DNA from: Collinsella aerofaciens
GTDB taxonomy: Bacteria; Actinomycetota; Coriobacteriia; Coriobacteriales; Coriobacteriaceae
Assembly (NCBI GenBank): GCA_905213725.1
Contig: CAJMJM010000036.1
Location: 1 to 15,521, forward strand
Length of the DNA stretch: 15,521 bases
Direction: 5' to 3'
The notes under the pieces were generated by a model. That model searched no databases. It was not told the DNA's origin and worked only from the letters and a program-made list of their open reading frames with translations. Each line of letters starts with the position of its first letter. Positions within the stretch are counted from its first letter, which is position 1. Both the position numbers and the translations under genes were made by a program. Below are positions 1 through 7,744 of the stretch, piece after piece.

Positions 1-1360
1 GCGTAAGGCCGGTCTGCTCAAGGAGAGCCTTGGCAGTGGAGCCGGCCTTGAGACTCGTCTGGCCCGTCGAAGCCCAAACCTGCTGCTTGCCGTCCTTGTC
101 CTTACCGAGAACCTGAACAGAAGCATGGACAGAATCGGAGGGCAGCTGGTCGCCCCAGCCACCGTAGAACCACGTAACGGTATCGCCGGCATGGATGGTG
201 ACATTGTCCGCCGTATAGTCACTCGACTTGCCGTTGATGAACAGCTGCCAATAGGTCGAATAATCTTGGGGCGTACCCAGCTCAACACCGTTGTACTTAA
301 GGCTCAGAATGAAGGAGCCAGCAGCAACGGCGTCGATGTCATTCGCCTCAAGCGCGACCTTCGTAAGGTCAAGTGCGCTCGAACCGGACGTCACCACATA
401 CTGCGCGTTATCGACCCAAGTCTGAGTCTTGCCCTGGGCATCGCGACCAATGACGGTCACATTTGCGGCAACCTGATCCTTAACGACAGGGGATGCGCTA
501 CCACCCGTAAAGGCAAACTCAATCTTCTGCCCCGGGGCGAGCTTAACGCTGCTCGCGCCAACCGAGGAAGACGCGCCGTCGACGAACAGCTGCCAGAAGG
601 CATTAGTCGTCGGATCGTAGGCAAGCGTGCGGCCATCTGTCGGGGACGTGATGCTTTTGAGGTAGAAGCCGTATGCCGTGTTCGGTTCGTAATCCGCTTT
701 AAAGCCCGTCTTCTGCTGCAGCTTAACGAAGGCATCCGCAGCCGTCGCGCCCTCGTCGAGCTTGAGCTGCGTAGGTGCCACCCAGGTCTGAGCCTTGCCG
801 TCGGCATCGGTGCCGATAATCGAGAACGAGACCTCGACTTGCTTCTTGGCGACATCGCCGGTTTCTGTCGGGTTCTCTGTCTGAACGGCAGCCGCGGCGG
901 CAGATCCTGCTTGGCCAGCGGATGCCGCTGAAGACTGCTCGCTCGCGACAGGGCTCTCCCCCGTCGCCGAGCCTTCGTCGCCAGTTGCTGCCTCTGTTGT
1001 GGCGGCACTAGCTGCAGGCGCGCCCTCGGAATCCGAGACCTCGGTGCCGCTCTGCTCAGCGGCACCGCCCGCAAGCGCTGCGTCCTCGCCCGGCGTCGTA
1101 GCCTGAGCCACAGCATCGGCAATGCCCTCGGCGCCCTCGGCCCACAGCTGAGCCGGCGTGGTGCCAAAGGCCATCGCGAAGGCCAGGAATGCCACTAGGC
1201 CGCGCTTGGCTACACCGCGTGCAATCGCGCCACGGCGATGCATCGAGGCGCGCTCGCGCTCGTCCTCAAACATATCCATTTGTCCCCCATTGTCTGTACT
1301 TGGAGCGATGCCTTGAGGCTGCCCCACGTCATCGCGCATGTTGCGTTCGAGTTCCCCCAT
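1..1360 (-). CDS. DUF4430 (transcobalamin-like) repeat surface protein, 3' end outside window
   Basis: An open minus-strand frame of 453 codons continues past the left edge. Seen: a basic stretch and hydrophobic segment at about residues 54-75 (GLVAFLAFAMAFG, then TPAQLWA) form a signal peptide. An Ala/Glu/Ser-rich linker runs to about 170. Two DUF4430 domains follow (about 175-287 and 295-405), each with a 'TWV' start and the family's W-Q-L-F-[VI]-[ND]-G motif. A third domain begins near 412 and is cut by the edge. Family knowledge: DUF4430 resembles the C-terminal domain of transcobalamin/intrinsic factor. Inference: with a cobalamin riboswitch in its leader, this is probably a surface protein for binding corrinoids. 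The start at 1360 is chosen for the AAGGGGG sequence 6 nt upstream; in-frame ATGs at 1279 and 1273 are alternatives that give a more usual signal-peptide length. Any wall anchor or membrane tail lies outside the window. Confidence 0.85.
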   Translation of the reverse strand, partial: MGELERNMRDDVGQPQGIAPSTDNGGQMDMFEDERERASMHRRGAIARGVAKRGLVAFLAFAMAFGTTPAQLWAEGAEGIADAVAQATTPGEDAALAGGAAEQSGTEVSDSEGAPAASAATTEAATGDEGSATGESPVASEQSSAASAGQAGSAAAAAVQTENPTETGDVAKKQVEVSFSIIGTDADGKAQTWVAPTQLKLDEGATAADAFVKLQQKTGFKADYEPNTAYGFYLKSITSPTDGRTLAYDPTTNAFWQLFVDGASSSVGASSVKLAPGQKIEFAFTGGSASPVVKDQVAANVTVIGRDAQGKTQTWVDNAQYVVTSGSSALDLTKVALEANDIDAVAAGSFILSLKYNGVELGTPQDYSTYWQLFINGKSSDYTADNVTIHAGDTVTWFYGGWGDQLPSDSVHASVQVLGKDKDGKQQVWASTGQTSLKAGSTAKALLEQTGLT

Positions 1361-1399
1361 CGGGGTCCCCCTTCCCTCCAGAGCCCTATGCACACCGGC

Positions 1400-1590
1400 G
1401 GCATACGCCGCAGCCGCATGCAAGATGGGAGACGATCCGACTTAACCTTAACGGCTCAGGCGCGCCGTCCGATCTGCGACGCGAACATCCCGAGCCAAGA
1501 GGAATTACGGTTACTGGTACAGCCGGGGACTTGCACCCCGATTCTCCCGAACGCGCAGGAAAACCGCGCGTTCGTGCGTCTCCGCACCAC
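1400..1590 (-). promoter_or_regulatory. cobalamin (B12) riboswitch
   Basis: The RNA read on the minus strand carries the core of a cobalamin riboswitch. A strong arm, GAACGCGC/GCGCGTTC (about 1543-1567), is followed by GGGAGAAT and the CGGGGTGCAAGTCCCCG hairpin (1524-1540). Then comes CTGTACCAGTAACCGTA, which closely matches the conserved CTGTACCNGNAACNGTAA core. Further on is a B12-box-like segment, AAGTCGGATCGTCTCCCATC (1443-1424), and a GCGGC-GTAT-GCCGC hairpin. No terminator with a T-tract lies between it and the start codon, so control is more likely translational. Boundaries are approximate. It heads the leader of the DUF4430 surface protein, consistent with B12 control of corrinoid capture. 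Confidence 0.85.
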
Positions 1591-1618
1591 CATCTAGGCC
1601 ATCGATTATTACCGTCAA
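1591..1618 (-). promoter_or_regulatory. promoter of the riboswitch-controlled surface gene
   Basis: On the minus strand, TTGACG (1618-1613) and TAGATG (1596-1591) are separated by 16 nt. They lie immediately before the start of the riboswitch, where a sigma-70-type promoter is expected. The -10 match is only partial. Confidence 0.5.
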
Positions 1619-1631
1619 AATGGTATCACGC

Positions 1632-1659
1632 AAAAGGGCCCCGCACACAGGCGAAGCCC
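1632..1659 (-). terminator. rho-independent terminator after ubiB-like gene
   Basis: On the minus strand GGGCTTCGC-CTGTGT-GCGGGGCCC forms a 9-bp stem with two G-U pairs, followed directly by TTTT. It lies about 50 nt past the stop of the UbiB-like gene and just before the promoter of the next minus-strand unit, so it separates the two transcripts. Confidence 0.7.
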
Positions 1660-1710
1660 AAGGTAAAAGCTATTGTTTGCGATAGGAAATTGCGGTGACG
1701 GTCGCAGCCT

Positions 1711-3474
1711 CTAGTGTTTGCCGCCGTGGCTGTTGAGCCAGATATTGCGGCCCAGCATAAGCGCCAGCACCAGCGCGCTCACGTAGCCCATAAAGCCAAT
1801 GACCGGGATACCAAACACAACCGGCTCGATGCGTGCGTAGTACACCACCGACGAACCGATAAACAGGCCGGCGATAACGATAGCCATCGACATGCGGTCG
1901 ATAATTCCGCCCAGCTGTCGCAGTGCCTTATCGCTGCTCATGATCTGCGTGTTCACCTTAAGCTGGCCGCGCGTAAGCATGCGCGAAGCCAGCCCCAGGT
2001 ACTCAGCCGCCTCGAGTGAGCCCTTCGCCGCGCGATAGCTGCTCGCGGCAAGATCGCGCCCCATGTCGCGCACGCGCGCATAGGTGCTTTTCTCGTTTTT
2101 AATGTGGGTTTGGATGATCTGGATCATGTTGACGTTGGGCATGTACTCGGTCAGCAAACCCTCGAGCGTCACCATGCCGCGCGCGAACATCGTCACCACG
2201 CTCGGCAGCTCAACATCGTTTTTGCGCGCCAGGTTTAGCAGCGAGGTCAAAAACTCGCCGATATCCAGGTCTTTAAGGTCGAGGCCCGCAAAGTCAGCCA
2301 CGATAAAGTCAAGATCGGACAAAAAGGCCGAATGATCGAGCTCAGCCGAGTCGCCACGCGTCACGGCGAAGCGCATGAGCGAATCCTTGAGCTTGGGCAC
2401 GTCACCCTCGGCCACGGCGAAAATCATGTCCTTTACGATACCGCGATCGTGACTCGACATGCGTCCGACCATGCCCAAGTCGATAAAGTAAACGATACCG
2501 TCTTTGAGGATGATGTTTCCCGCATGCGGGTCGGCATGGAAAAAGCCGTCGTCGAGCACCTGCGTCGAGTAGTCCTCGACAATCGCGGCACCGATCTTTT
2601 CCAAGTCATAGCCCTCGGCCACCAAGCGTTCAGGATCGGCGATCGAAATGCCGTCGACGTAGTCCATAACCACCACGTGCTCGGTGCACAGGTCCAGATA
2701 GGATTTAGGGCACGTCACGCCTTGAACGCTCTTATGGAACTCGTAGAAGTCGTTGAGGTTTTTGGCCTCGGCCAAAAAGTTGGTCTCCTCGCGAAACGAG
2801 GTCCACAACTCCTCGACTACGCCGTGCAGGTCAACGAATTGATCGGTGTTGACGAACTTGGAAACGATACGCACCACCGAGCGGATGATATCGATGTCCT
2901 GTGCCATAACCTGCTGCGCACCGGGGCGCTGCACCTTGACGGCCACGTCCTCGCCCGTCACCAGACGAGCGCGGTGCACCTGCGCGAGCGACGCGCTACC
3001 GAGCGGGGTGGGGTCGATCGCATCGAACATCTCCCCCAGGCGCAGGCCGTATTCTTCTTCCAGACAGCTGAGTACGACCTCGTACGGCACCGGCTCCACG
3101 TCGGAGCGCAGACGACGCAGCTCGTCGCAAAAGCGCTGCGGCAGAATCTCGGACCGGTTGGCCAAAATCTGCCCCATCTTGACGAACATGGGGCCGAGTT
3201 CCTCGAGCAGGCGGCGCAAACGAACCGGCGTGAGGTTATCCCACACGCGGTACTTTTTGACCAGGCGTACAATCTGCCCAATGCGTTCGCGACGACCCGC
3301 CGGCGTGAGCTGGTATTCCTCGTCCGGCGCCATCGCGTCGGGCTCCTCGGGCACCATATCGACGGCGCGCGGCTTCTTGCGAGCGCCCGAGACGGCGGCG
3401 TCGACCTCATCGACAACCGCCGCCTCGTCACCCAAGGGATCTAGATTGTTGTAATCGGTGGTGGAATCTGCCAT
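1711..3474 (-). CDS. ubiB: UbiB/ABC1 (AarF) family atypical kinase
   Basis: This 587-aa protein has all the hallmarks of the UbiB/ADCK family. They are the KxGQ motif (FVKMGQ, K99-Q102), the Ala-rich loop GSASLAQVH (159-167), the VAVK lysine (K180), a catalytic-loop HADPHAGN (313-320) and a metal-binding DLG (332-334). Two membrane segments end the protein (about 529-547 and 552-576), as in bacterial members. The first 50 residues are acidic and variable. Family knowledge: these proteins are ATPases/kinases supporting isoprenoid-quinone lipid metabolism. Whether a quinone is the partner here cannot be read from the sequence, so the symbol denotes the family only. The start lies 8 nt after the stop of the phasin-like gene with only a weak ribosome binding site, suggesting translational coupling. 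Confidence 0.9.
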   Translation of the reverse strand: MADSTTDYNNLDPLGDEAAVVDEVDAAVSGARKKPRAVDMVPEEPDAMAPDEEYQLTPAGRRERIGQIVRLVKKYRVWDNLTPVRLRRLLEELGPMFVKMGQILANRSEILPQRFCDELRRLRSDVEPVPYEVVLSCLEEEYGLRLGEMFDAIDPTPLGSASLAQVHRARLVTGEDVAVKVQRPGAQQVMAQDIDIIRSVVRIVSKFVNTDQFVDLHGVVEELWTSFREETNFLAEAKNLNDFYEFHKSVQGVTCPKSYLDLCTEHVVVMDYVDGISIADPERLVAEGYDLEKIGAAIVEDYSTQVLDDGFFHADPHAGNIILKDGIVYFIDLGMVGRMSSHDRGIVKDMIFAVAEGDVPKLKDSLMRFAVTRGDSAELDHSAFLSDLDFIVADFAGLDLKDLDIGEFLTSLLNLARKNDVELPSVVTMFARGMVTLEGLLTEYMPNVNMIQIIQTHIKNEKSTYARVRDMGRDLAASSYRAAKGSLEAAEYLGLASRMLTRGQLKVNTQIMSSDKALRQLGGIIDRMSMAIVIAGLFIGSSVVYYARIEPVVFGIPVIGFMGYVSALVLALMLGRNIWLNSHGGKH

Positions 3475-3482
3475 CTGCGCTG

Positions 3483-3899
3483 CTACTCGGCCTCTTCGGT
3501 ATCCTTCGCATCGTCGGGCTCAACGGACTCGACGGGCACCGAGGTCACGTTGTCCTCGACCGAATCGACGATGTCGCGCACATGGGCCAGGAAGGCAGTG
3601 CGCTCGGGAGCGGTCATGACGCGGACGCGGGCAAGGATAAGCTCGTCAAGCACGCGCTGGGCCGCGGTCTCGCCCTGCATGCCCAGACGCTCGGTCAGGT
3701 CGGAGATGGTGCCACCGGCCTGCTCGAACATATCGGACACGCTGCGGGCGATATCGGGGGTGGCGGTGTCCTTGCGGACCTGCTCGCCCTTGGTGTTAAG
3801 GTCGTCGAGGACCTTCTTGCCGCCTTCGACAGCAACGGCGGCAGCGCCAAAGCCAACGTTGATGGCGCCGTTAACAAGCTGATCGAGTTTCATAACCAT
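3483..3899 (-). CDS. phasin-like helical protein
   Basis: A 138-aa protein, mostly amphipathic helix. It has a Gly/Ala-rich N-terminal segment (about 8-28, NGAINVGFGAAAVAVEGG) and a very acidic tail. The layout resembles phasin/PhaF-type granule-associated or PHA-synthase-subunit-like proteins, but there is no decisive motif. The ATG at 3899 is preferred because GGAG lies 6 nt upstream; a TTG at 3911 in the same frame overlaps that site and is unlikely. It is the first gene of a tight pair with the UbiB-like protein. Inference: the helical protein may act at a membrane or lipid surface with UbiB. No polyhydroxyalkanoate genes are in the window. Confidence 0.75.
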   Translation of the reverse strand: MVMKLDQLVNGAINVGFGAAAVAVEGGKKVLDDLNTKGEQVRKDTATPDIARSVSDMFEQAGGTISDLTERLGMQGETAAQRVLDELILARVRVMTAPERTAFLAHVRDIVDSVEDNVTSVPVESVEPDDAKDTEEAE

Positions 3900-3998
3900 G
3901 GTTGTCTCCAATCATAAACAACTGCATTGGCGTTCTTGTACCCAAGATCGAGTGAAAGCGACAAAGCGTTTTAGCGCTATTCGATCGACGGGAAATCC

Positions 3999-5522
3999 CT
4001 ACCTCACGTTGTCGTTCATCGCGAAAGAGTTCTTCATGGCGCAGCTCGTGGTGTAGAGCACCTTGCCCAGTAGAGCATCGGTCTCCACACGAACACACTC
4101 GGCAAAGGCCTCATTGGCGCGTGCAAGCTCGGCAGGCACCTCGGCCTCAGGCAGAGCGGCTACGGTAGCATCGACGTCATGGATCTGCTTGTGGCCCATG
4201 CCACCGACCTTCTCCTGGTAGTCCTCCACAGCGCGGCCGCACTCATGGAAACGGACGTCAGCCAGGGCGCCGATCAGGCGGTTGGCCCAGTAGAAGTTTT
4301 CGGACGTCACGCGAGCCTGCGTGTCGGCATAGTACTCGGGCATGGTCTCGACGTTGGCGTACAGCGGAACCAGCGCGTTAAACGAGTTGGAACCAAAGGC
4401 CATCCACTGCACGGCGCGATACGCCGGCTGCGCATAGGGGCGCAGCTGCAGCACGGCGAGCTGGCTGTTGCGGTTGATGCCGATGGGGCGATATGCGCCA
4501 CGCGTAGCGGGCGTGCCCTTGCTACCGTAGCAATCGTACTCCGTGCCCTGGTAGTGGCTCGAGAGTACGTACTTGATGTCCTCGATGGTCACCTTGCGCT
4601 CGGGCACGCGGCTCCAGGGGATATCGTCGCTCTCGGGCGTGTAGTCGGCGTCGGGGCCATCCCACACGTCGCTGGGGTTGAGACAGCGCTGCATGTACCA
4701 CGCGCGCGGCGTGTTGTAGACGTGGTCGCTGTCGCTGTGCGAGCCAAAGGCCTCGCGCGGGTTAAAGACCGCAGCCGGGCCGTCGCCCTCGACGCCCAGC
4801 GTCAGGTCCAGATGCCACTCGGCCATCCAGGCGCGCAAGTCGGCGGAGCACATGTGGTCGGCCTGGGCGCCCTCGGCGTCATCCAGGTCAAAGCTGTCGA
4901 TACCCAGCTGGTTGGGCATGGTCACATAGGCGTCGTCAGGCACGCGCTTGGCAATCTAGTGGTGGCCGCCGATGGTCTCGAGCCACCAGATCTCGTCAAC
5001 GGCACTATTGGCGATGCCGTTGTTCTCGTAGGTGCCGTAGCGCTCGAGCAGGTCGCCCAGGATACGAACGCCGTCGCGGGCGGACTTGGCATACGGCAGC
5101 ACCAGGGTCACCATGTCCTCCTCACCCAAGCCGCCGGGCTGTGCCGGAACGTATCCGTCCTCGCCCTCGTTGCCCTTGGCGGGTACGTAGTCGACGAGCG
5201 GATCGGCGCCGCGGACGCGCTCGTTGGTGGTGAGCGTCTCGGTTGCGGACATGCCCACATTGAGCTCGTTGAAACCGGCCTCGGCCCAGATGCCGTGGCC
5301 CGGGACAACATCGGGGACACTCGTGTAGCGCATGGGGTTATCGGGCAGCTCAACGGTCAGGTGACTCAGGACGCTCGTGTAGACGCGCGGCTGCTCGTCG
5401 GGATGCACCACGCGCATACGCTTGGGCTCAAACACCCCGTTGGACGAGTCCTCGTTACGCGCGACAAGCGTCGACCCGTCGTAGCTCGCGTTCTTACCGA
5501 CCAGAATCGTTGTGCACGGCAT
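3999..5522 (-). pseudogene. C69-family dipeptidase (PepD-like), interrupted by in-frame TAG
   Basis: The frame reads as one 507-residue C69 peptidase except for a single TAG at 4956-4958 (codon 189). Upstream part: MPCTTILVGKNASYDGST begins with the Cys3 that becomes the N-terminal nucleophile of this Ntn-hydrolase family, and VARNED follows. It ends at ETIGGHH. After the stop the same frame continues IAKRVPDDAYVTMPNQ, the usual family continuation, where GGHHW is expected; TGG to TAG is one base. The start at 5522 is chosen because AAGGAGG lies 6 nt upstream; the ATG at 5528 directly abuts that site. A GTG at 4943 could begin a 314-aa downstream fragment, but that fragment has no nucleophile. 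The family cleaves dipeptides. Activity would need readthrough, or the stop may be a sequencing error or a recent mutation. Confidence 0.85.
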
Positions 5523-5605
5523 GCGCATCCTCCTTGAGCGAAGAAATCAAACGGCAACAGTGTATCGCTTCGGCGCAGAAAGGGCGAAACCACGGCCTCG
5601 GCAGC

Positions 5606-5843
5606 CCCCGTGGTCAAAAAATGCCAAATAAGAGTACTGTCACAAATTTAGTGGCAGCAAATTGCACTGTTCCGGGCGCCGGGAATCCTCACCTGTCCAA
5701 AAACTGAGTCTAGTAATTCCCCATACGTCCAATAAAATTGGCTCTTTAACGATATTACTTATCGCTAAAGAGCCAAAATGATCTCAAACATATGTGACTA
5801 ACTTGGCAACAGTACTCATATTTGGCATTTTTTGACCACGGGG
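5606..5843. repeat. 238-bp element with 35-bp terminal inverted repeats (MITE-like)
   Basis: Positions 5606-5640 begin CCCCGTGGTCAAAAAATGCC. They recur as the reverse complement at 5809-5843 with one mismatch in 35 (position 5631). Weaker similarity extends about 12 nt further inward. The interior is AT-richer than its surroundings, has no open reading frame of note, and holds a 17-bp hairpin. It sits between two genes that run in the same direction. No clear target-site duplication is visible at the ends. It resembles a non-autonomous transposable or other dispersed intergenic repeat; genomic copy number was not testable here. Confidence 0.75.
5738..5776 (-). terminator. hairpin inside the repeat, probable terminator for folD operon
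   Basis: TTGGCTCTTTAACGATA (5738-5754) pairs with 5760-5776 in 16 of 17 positions around the loop TTACT. On the minus strand the stem is followed by a T-rich run (the AATTTTATT region), as for an intrinsic terminator. It lies about 100 nt past the folD stop. On the plus strand it is followed by AAAA and would not terminate. Confidence 0.55.
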
Positions 5844-5877
5844 TATCTAACCAACCCCCTAAACAGCCTCCAAACGC

Positions 5878-6732
5878 CTATTTTACCGCGCGCTCAGCCG
5901 CCTCGATCACGTGCTTGGCGAGAATTGCTGTCGTCACGGCGCCCACGCCACCCGGCACGGGGGTGATTGCGCCAACAACCGGCTCCGCGGCATCAAAATC
6001 GACGTCGCCGACCAGCTTGCCAGCGGCTTCGTCCCAATTAATGCCAACATCGATAATCGCCTGGTCCTCGCGGACCGCATCTGCGCCAATCGTGCGCGCG
6101 CGTCCAACGGCGGCAACCACAATGTCGGCAGCACAGCACTCGGCGGCAAGATCGCGCGTATGCGTATGGCACGTCGTCACGGTTGCGTTGCGCGCCGTAA
6201 GCATGGCGGCTACGTGGCGGCCAATTACCAGTGAGCGTCCGACCACAGCAACCTTGGCCCCATCCAGCTCAACGCCGTAATGATCCAGCAAAGCAAGCAC
6301 GGCTTCGGCTGTGCAGGGGGCAAAACCCTCGCCGCGCCCCGAAAGCGTGGTGAGCAGTGAAGCCGGCGTCATGGAGTCAACGTCCTTGGCGGGATCGAGC
6401 GCTGCGGCGACGGCGTTCTCGTCAAGGCCGGCGGGCAGCGGGCGGAACATCAGACAGCCATGAACAGCCGAATCGGTATTGATGTCCTCGACGGCCGTCA
6501 ACAGCTCGTCCTGCGAAACATCGGCAGGAAGCAAAACGCGGCGAGCCTCAATGCCAACCTTCTCGCAGCGCTTGAGGGCACCGCGCTCGTAGGACAGGTC
6601 GTCCTCGCGCTCGCCCACACGAACGATGGCCAGCGTCGGTACAACACCGCGCTCGCGCAGGGCTGCACAGCGAGCAGCAAGTTCCTCGGTCAAAGCGCGA
6701 GCAACGGGAGCACCCTTCAGCAGTTCAGCCAT
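5878..6732 (-). CDS. folD: FolD: methylene-THF dehydrogenase (cyclohydrolase site altered)
   Basis: A 284-aa FolD-family protein, the usual length. Seen: Y48 in VGEREDDLSYERGALKRCEK, KDVDS (116-120), the nucleotide-binding VVGRSLVIG (163-171), IIDVGIN (226-232) and the C-terminal signature PVPGGVG (258-264). In the family pattern YVxxKxK, the first lysine (Lys56 in the human enzyme, needed for cyclohydrolase) is Ala52, while the second is kept as Lys54. The LVQLPLP motif reads LMFRPLP, so its glutamine is Phe96. Inference: the NADP-dependent dehydrogenase step is probably kept and the cyclohydrolase step weak or lost. The start at 6732 has GAGG 6 nt upstream. It follows the fchA-like stop by 2 nt, so the two are co-translated. 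Confidence 0.92.
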   Translation of the reverse strand: MAELLKGAPVARALTEELAARCAALRERGVVPTLAIVRVGEREDDLSYERGALKRCEKVGIEARRVLLPADVSQDELLTAVEDINTDSAVHGCLMFRPLPAGLDENAVAAALDPAKDVDSMTPASLLTTLSGRGEGFAPCTAEAVLALLDHYGVELDGAKVAVVGRSLVIGRHVAAMLTARNATVTTCHTHTRDLAAECCAADIVVAAVGRARTIGADAVREDQAIIDVGINWDEAAGKLVGDVDFDAAEPVVGAITPVPGGVGAVTTAILAKHVIEAAERAVK

Positions 6733-6734
6733 GG

Positions 6735-7367
6735 CTATCCTCTCTTCCTTGCAGCGTCGGAGGCGCGGCGCGCCAGCGCATCGGCGCGCGGCAACCATGT
6801 GTCGAGCAACTCATCACACGCCGTCTCGAGCTCCTCAGCACGAACGCGATCTTTCATAGACGTGGTGTTCGCAAAGAGCGTCAAGCTCGCGCCCTGCATA
6901 GCGGCACGGCAGAACACGGCGCCGCACGCCACATCGGACAGCAGCTGACGCGAACCCTTGTCGGCCATGTCCTCGAGCAGCGCCAGCGCACGCCCGCAGG
7001 CATCCATAATGCGATACGGCGGCATAGCGGCCACATGCAGCGCATCCTGAATCGCGGTCGCTCGAGCCGGATCGTCACGCGGAATACCGTACGCCGTGGA
7101 CACCTGCCCGTAGGCACGAACGTCCTCGGCGACCAGACCCACAAGTTCCTGCGCCAACTCATCCGCCTGGGCAAACGCGCGCGTCAGATCGTCTGCGCGA
7201 TCGGCAAGCGCAGGGTTTGTCGCCCCATAGCGAGCAACCATCCCGCAAAGCGAGGCGCCCAGTGCACCTACAAAGGCGCTCGCGCTACCGCCGCCGGGAA
7301 CCGGCTCGCGTGCGGCAAGCGCCTCGGCAAACTCTCGACATGTTTTATCCATCATCTCTTGGCTCAT
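6735..7367 (-). CDS. fchA: FchA-like cyclodeaminase/cyclohydrolase family protein
   Basis: A 210-aa protein of the formiminotransferase-cyclodeaminase family. It carries the signature PVPGGGSASAF (22-32) followed by GALGASLCGMVARY, then an all-helical body of the usual length (about 200 aa). Family members are either formimino-THF cyclodeaminases (histidine degradation) or methenyl-THF cyclohydrolases (FchA). Being first in a two-gene operon with folD, with no histidine-catabolism genes nearby, favours the cyclohydrolase role. The ATG at 7367 has AAGGTG 7 nt upstream; an in-frame GTG at 7373 is too close to that site. The symbol is by context, not proven. Confidence 0.88.
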   Translation of the reverse strand: MSQEMMDKTCREFAEALAAREPVPGGGSASAFVGALGASLCGMVARYGATNPALADRADDLTRAFAQADELAQELVGLVAEDVRAYGQVSTAYGIPRDDPARATAIQDALHVAAMPPYRIMDACGRALALLEDMADKGSRQLLSDVACGAVFCRAAMQGASLTLFANTTSMKDRVRAEELETACDELLDTWLPRADALARRASDAARKRG

Positions 7368-7444
7368 ACGCACGCACCTTCAAGTCATATACATCGGTCG
7401 GGTGGCAACCGCCGACCGACCGCATCAATCACATAATGGTGCTA

Positions 7445-7473
7445 AGTCTAGCCCATAAGTACATGAGCGTCAG
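7445..7473 (-). promoter_or_regulatory. promoter of fchA-folD operon
   Basis: CTGACG (7473-7468) and TAGACT (7450-7445) are spaced by 17 nt on the minus strand, about 75 nt before the fchA start. A hairpin in the leader, CGGTCGG/CCGACCG (7395-7401 with 7412-7418 or 7416-7422), lies between promoter and ribosome binding site; its role is unknown. Confidence 0.5.
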
Positions 7474-7528
7474 CGCACCTGGCCATCGCGGATTTCTATG
7501 ACGAACGATAGGCGTCGGCGCTGCAAAC

Positions 7529-7548
7529 ATGGGACACATGGCCCACCT
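7529..7548. promoter_or_regulatory. operator-like palindrome upstream of lipoprotein 1
   Basis: ATGGGACACATGGCCCACCT contains the imperfect palindrome TGGGnCAnnTGnCCCA (7530-7545). The identical 20 nt occur at 8486-8505 before the paralogous gene. It lies about 36 nt upstream of a -10-like TATCTATAAG (7581-7590) that has no good -35, a position that would suit an activator. The regulator is unknown. The remaining leader (7591-7744) shows nothing else recognisable. Confidence 0.55.
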
Positions 7549-7744
7549 TTCGAGACTCCCGAACGGCACAAACTGGGGCATATCTATAAGTAAGGAACCC
7601 GTTGGGGCACGGCCGCGCAACGGCCACAAGCGATGAACGGAGGCATAAGCCGCACAGTGCACAGAGACATCCGCCGCCAGTGCAATCAGTACCCCAACAG
7701 CATGCGGCGCCGTGATGTCATCGGCAGACAAGGAGGACGCCACC

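Noticed and set aside
125..1167. Long open frames on the plus strand (125-931) and in a second minus frame (457-1167)
   Set aside because: Both overlap the DUF4430 frame, have Arg- or Ala-rich low-complexity translations, and match no family, whereas the chosen frame shows repeated domains and a signal peptide.
3958..3990. Short AGCG/CGCT hairpin after the C69 gene as terminator
   Set aside because: The stem is only 4-5 bp with a broken T-run; too weak to call.
4179..5537. A 452-codon plus-strand open frame opposite the C69 peptidase
   Set aside because: It is the antisense of a recognisable peptidase in GC-rich DNA; the translation is Val/Ala/Gly-rich with no family resemblance and no ribosome binding site.
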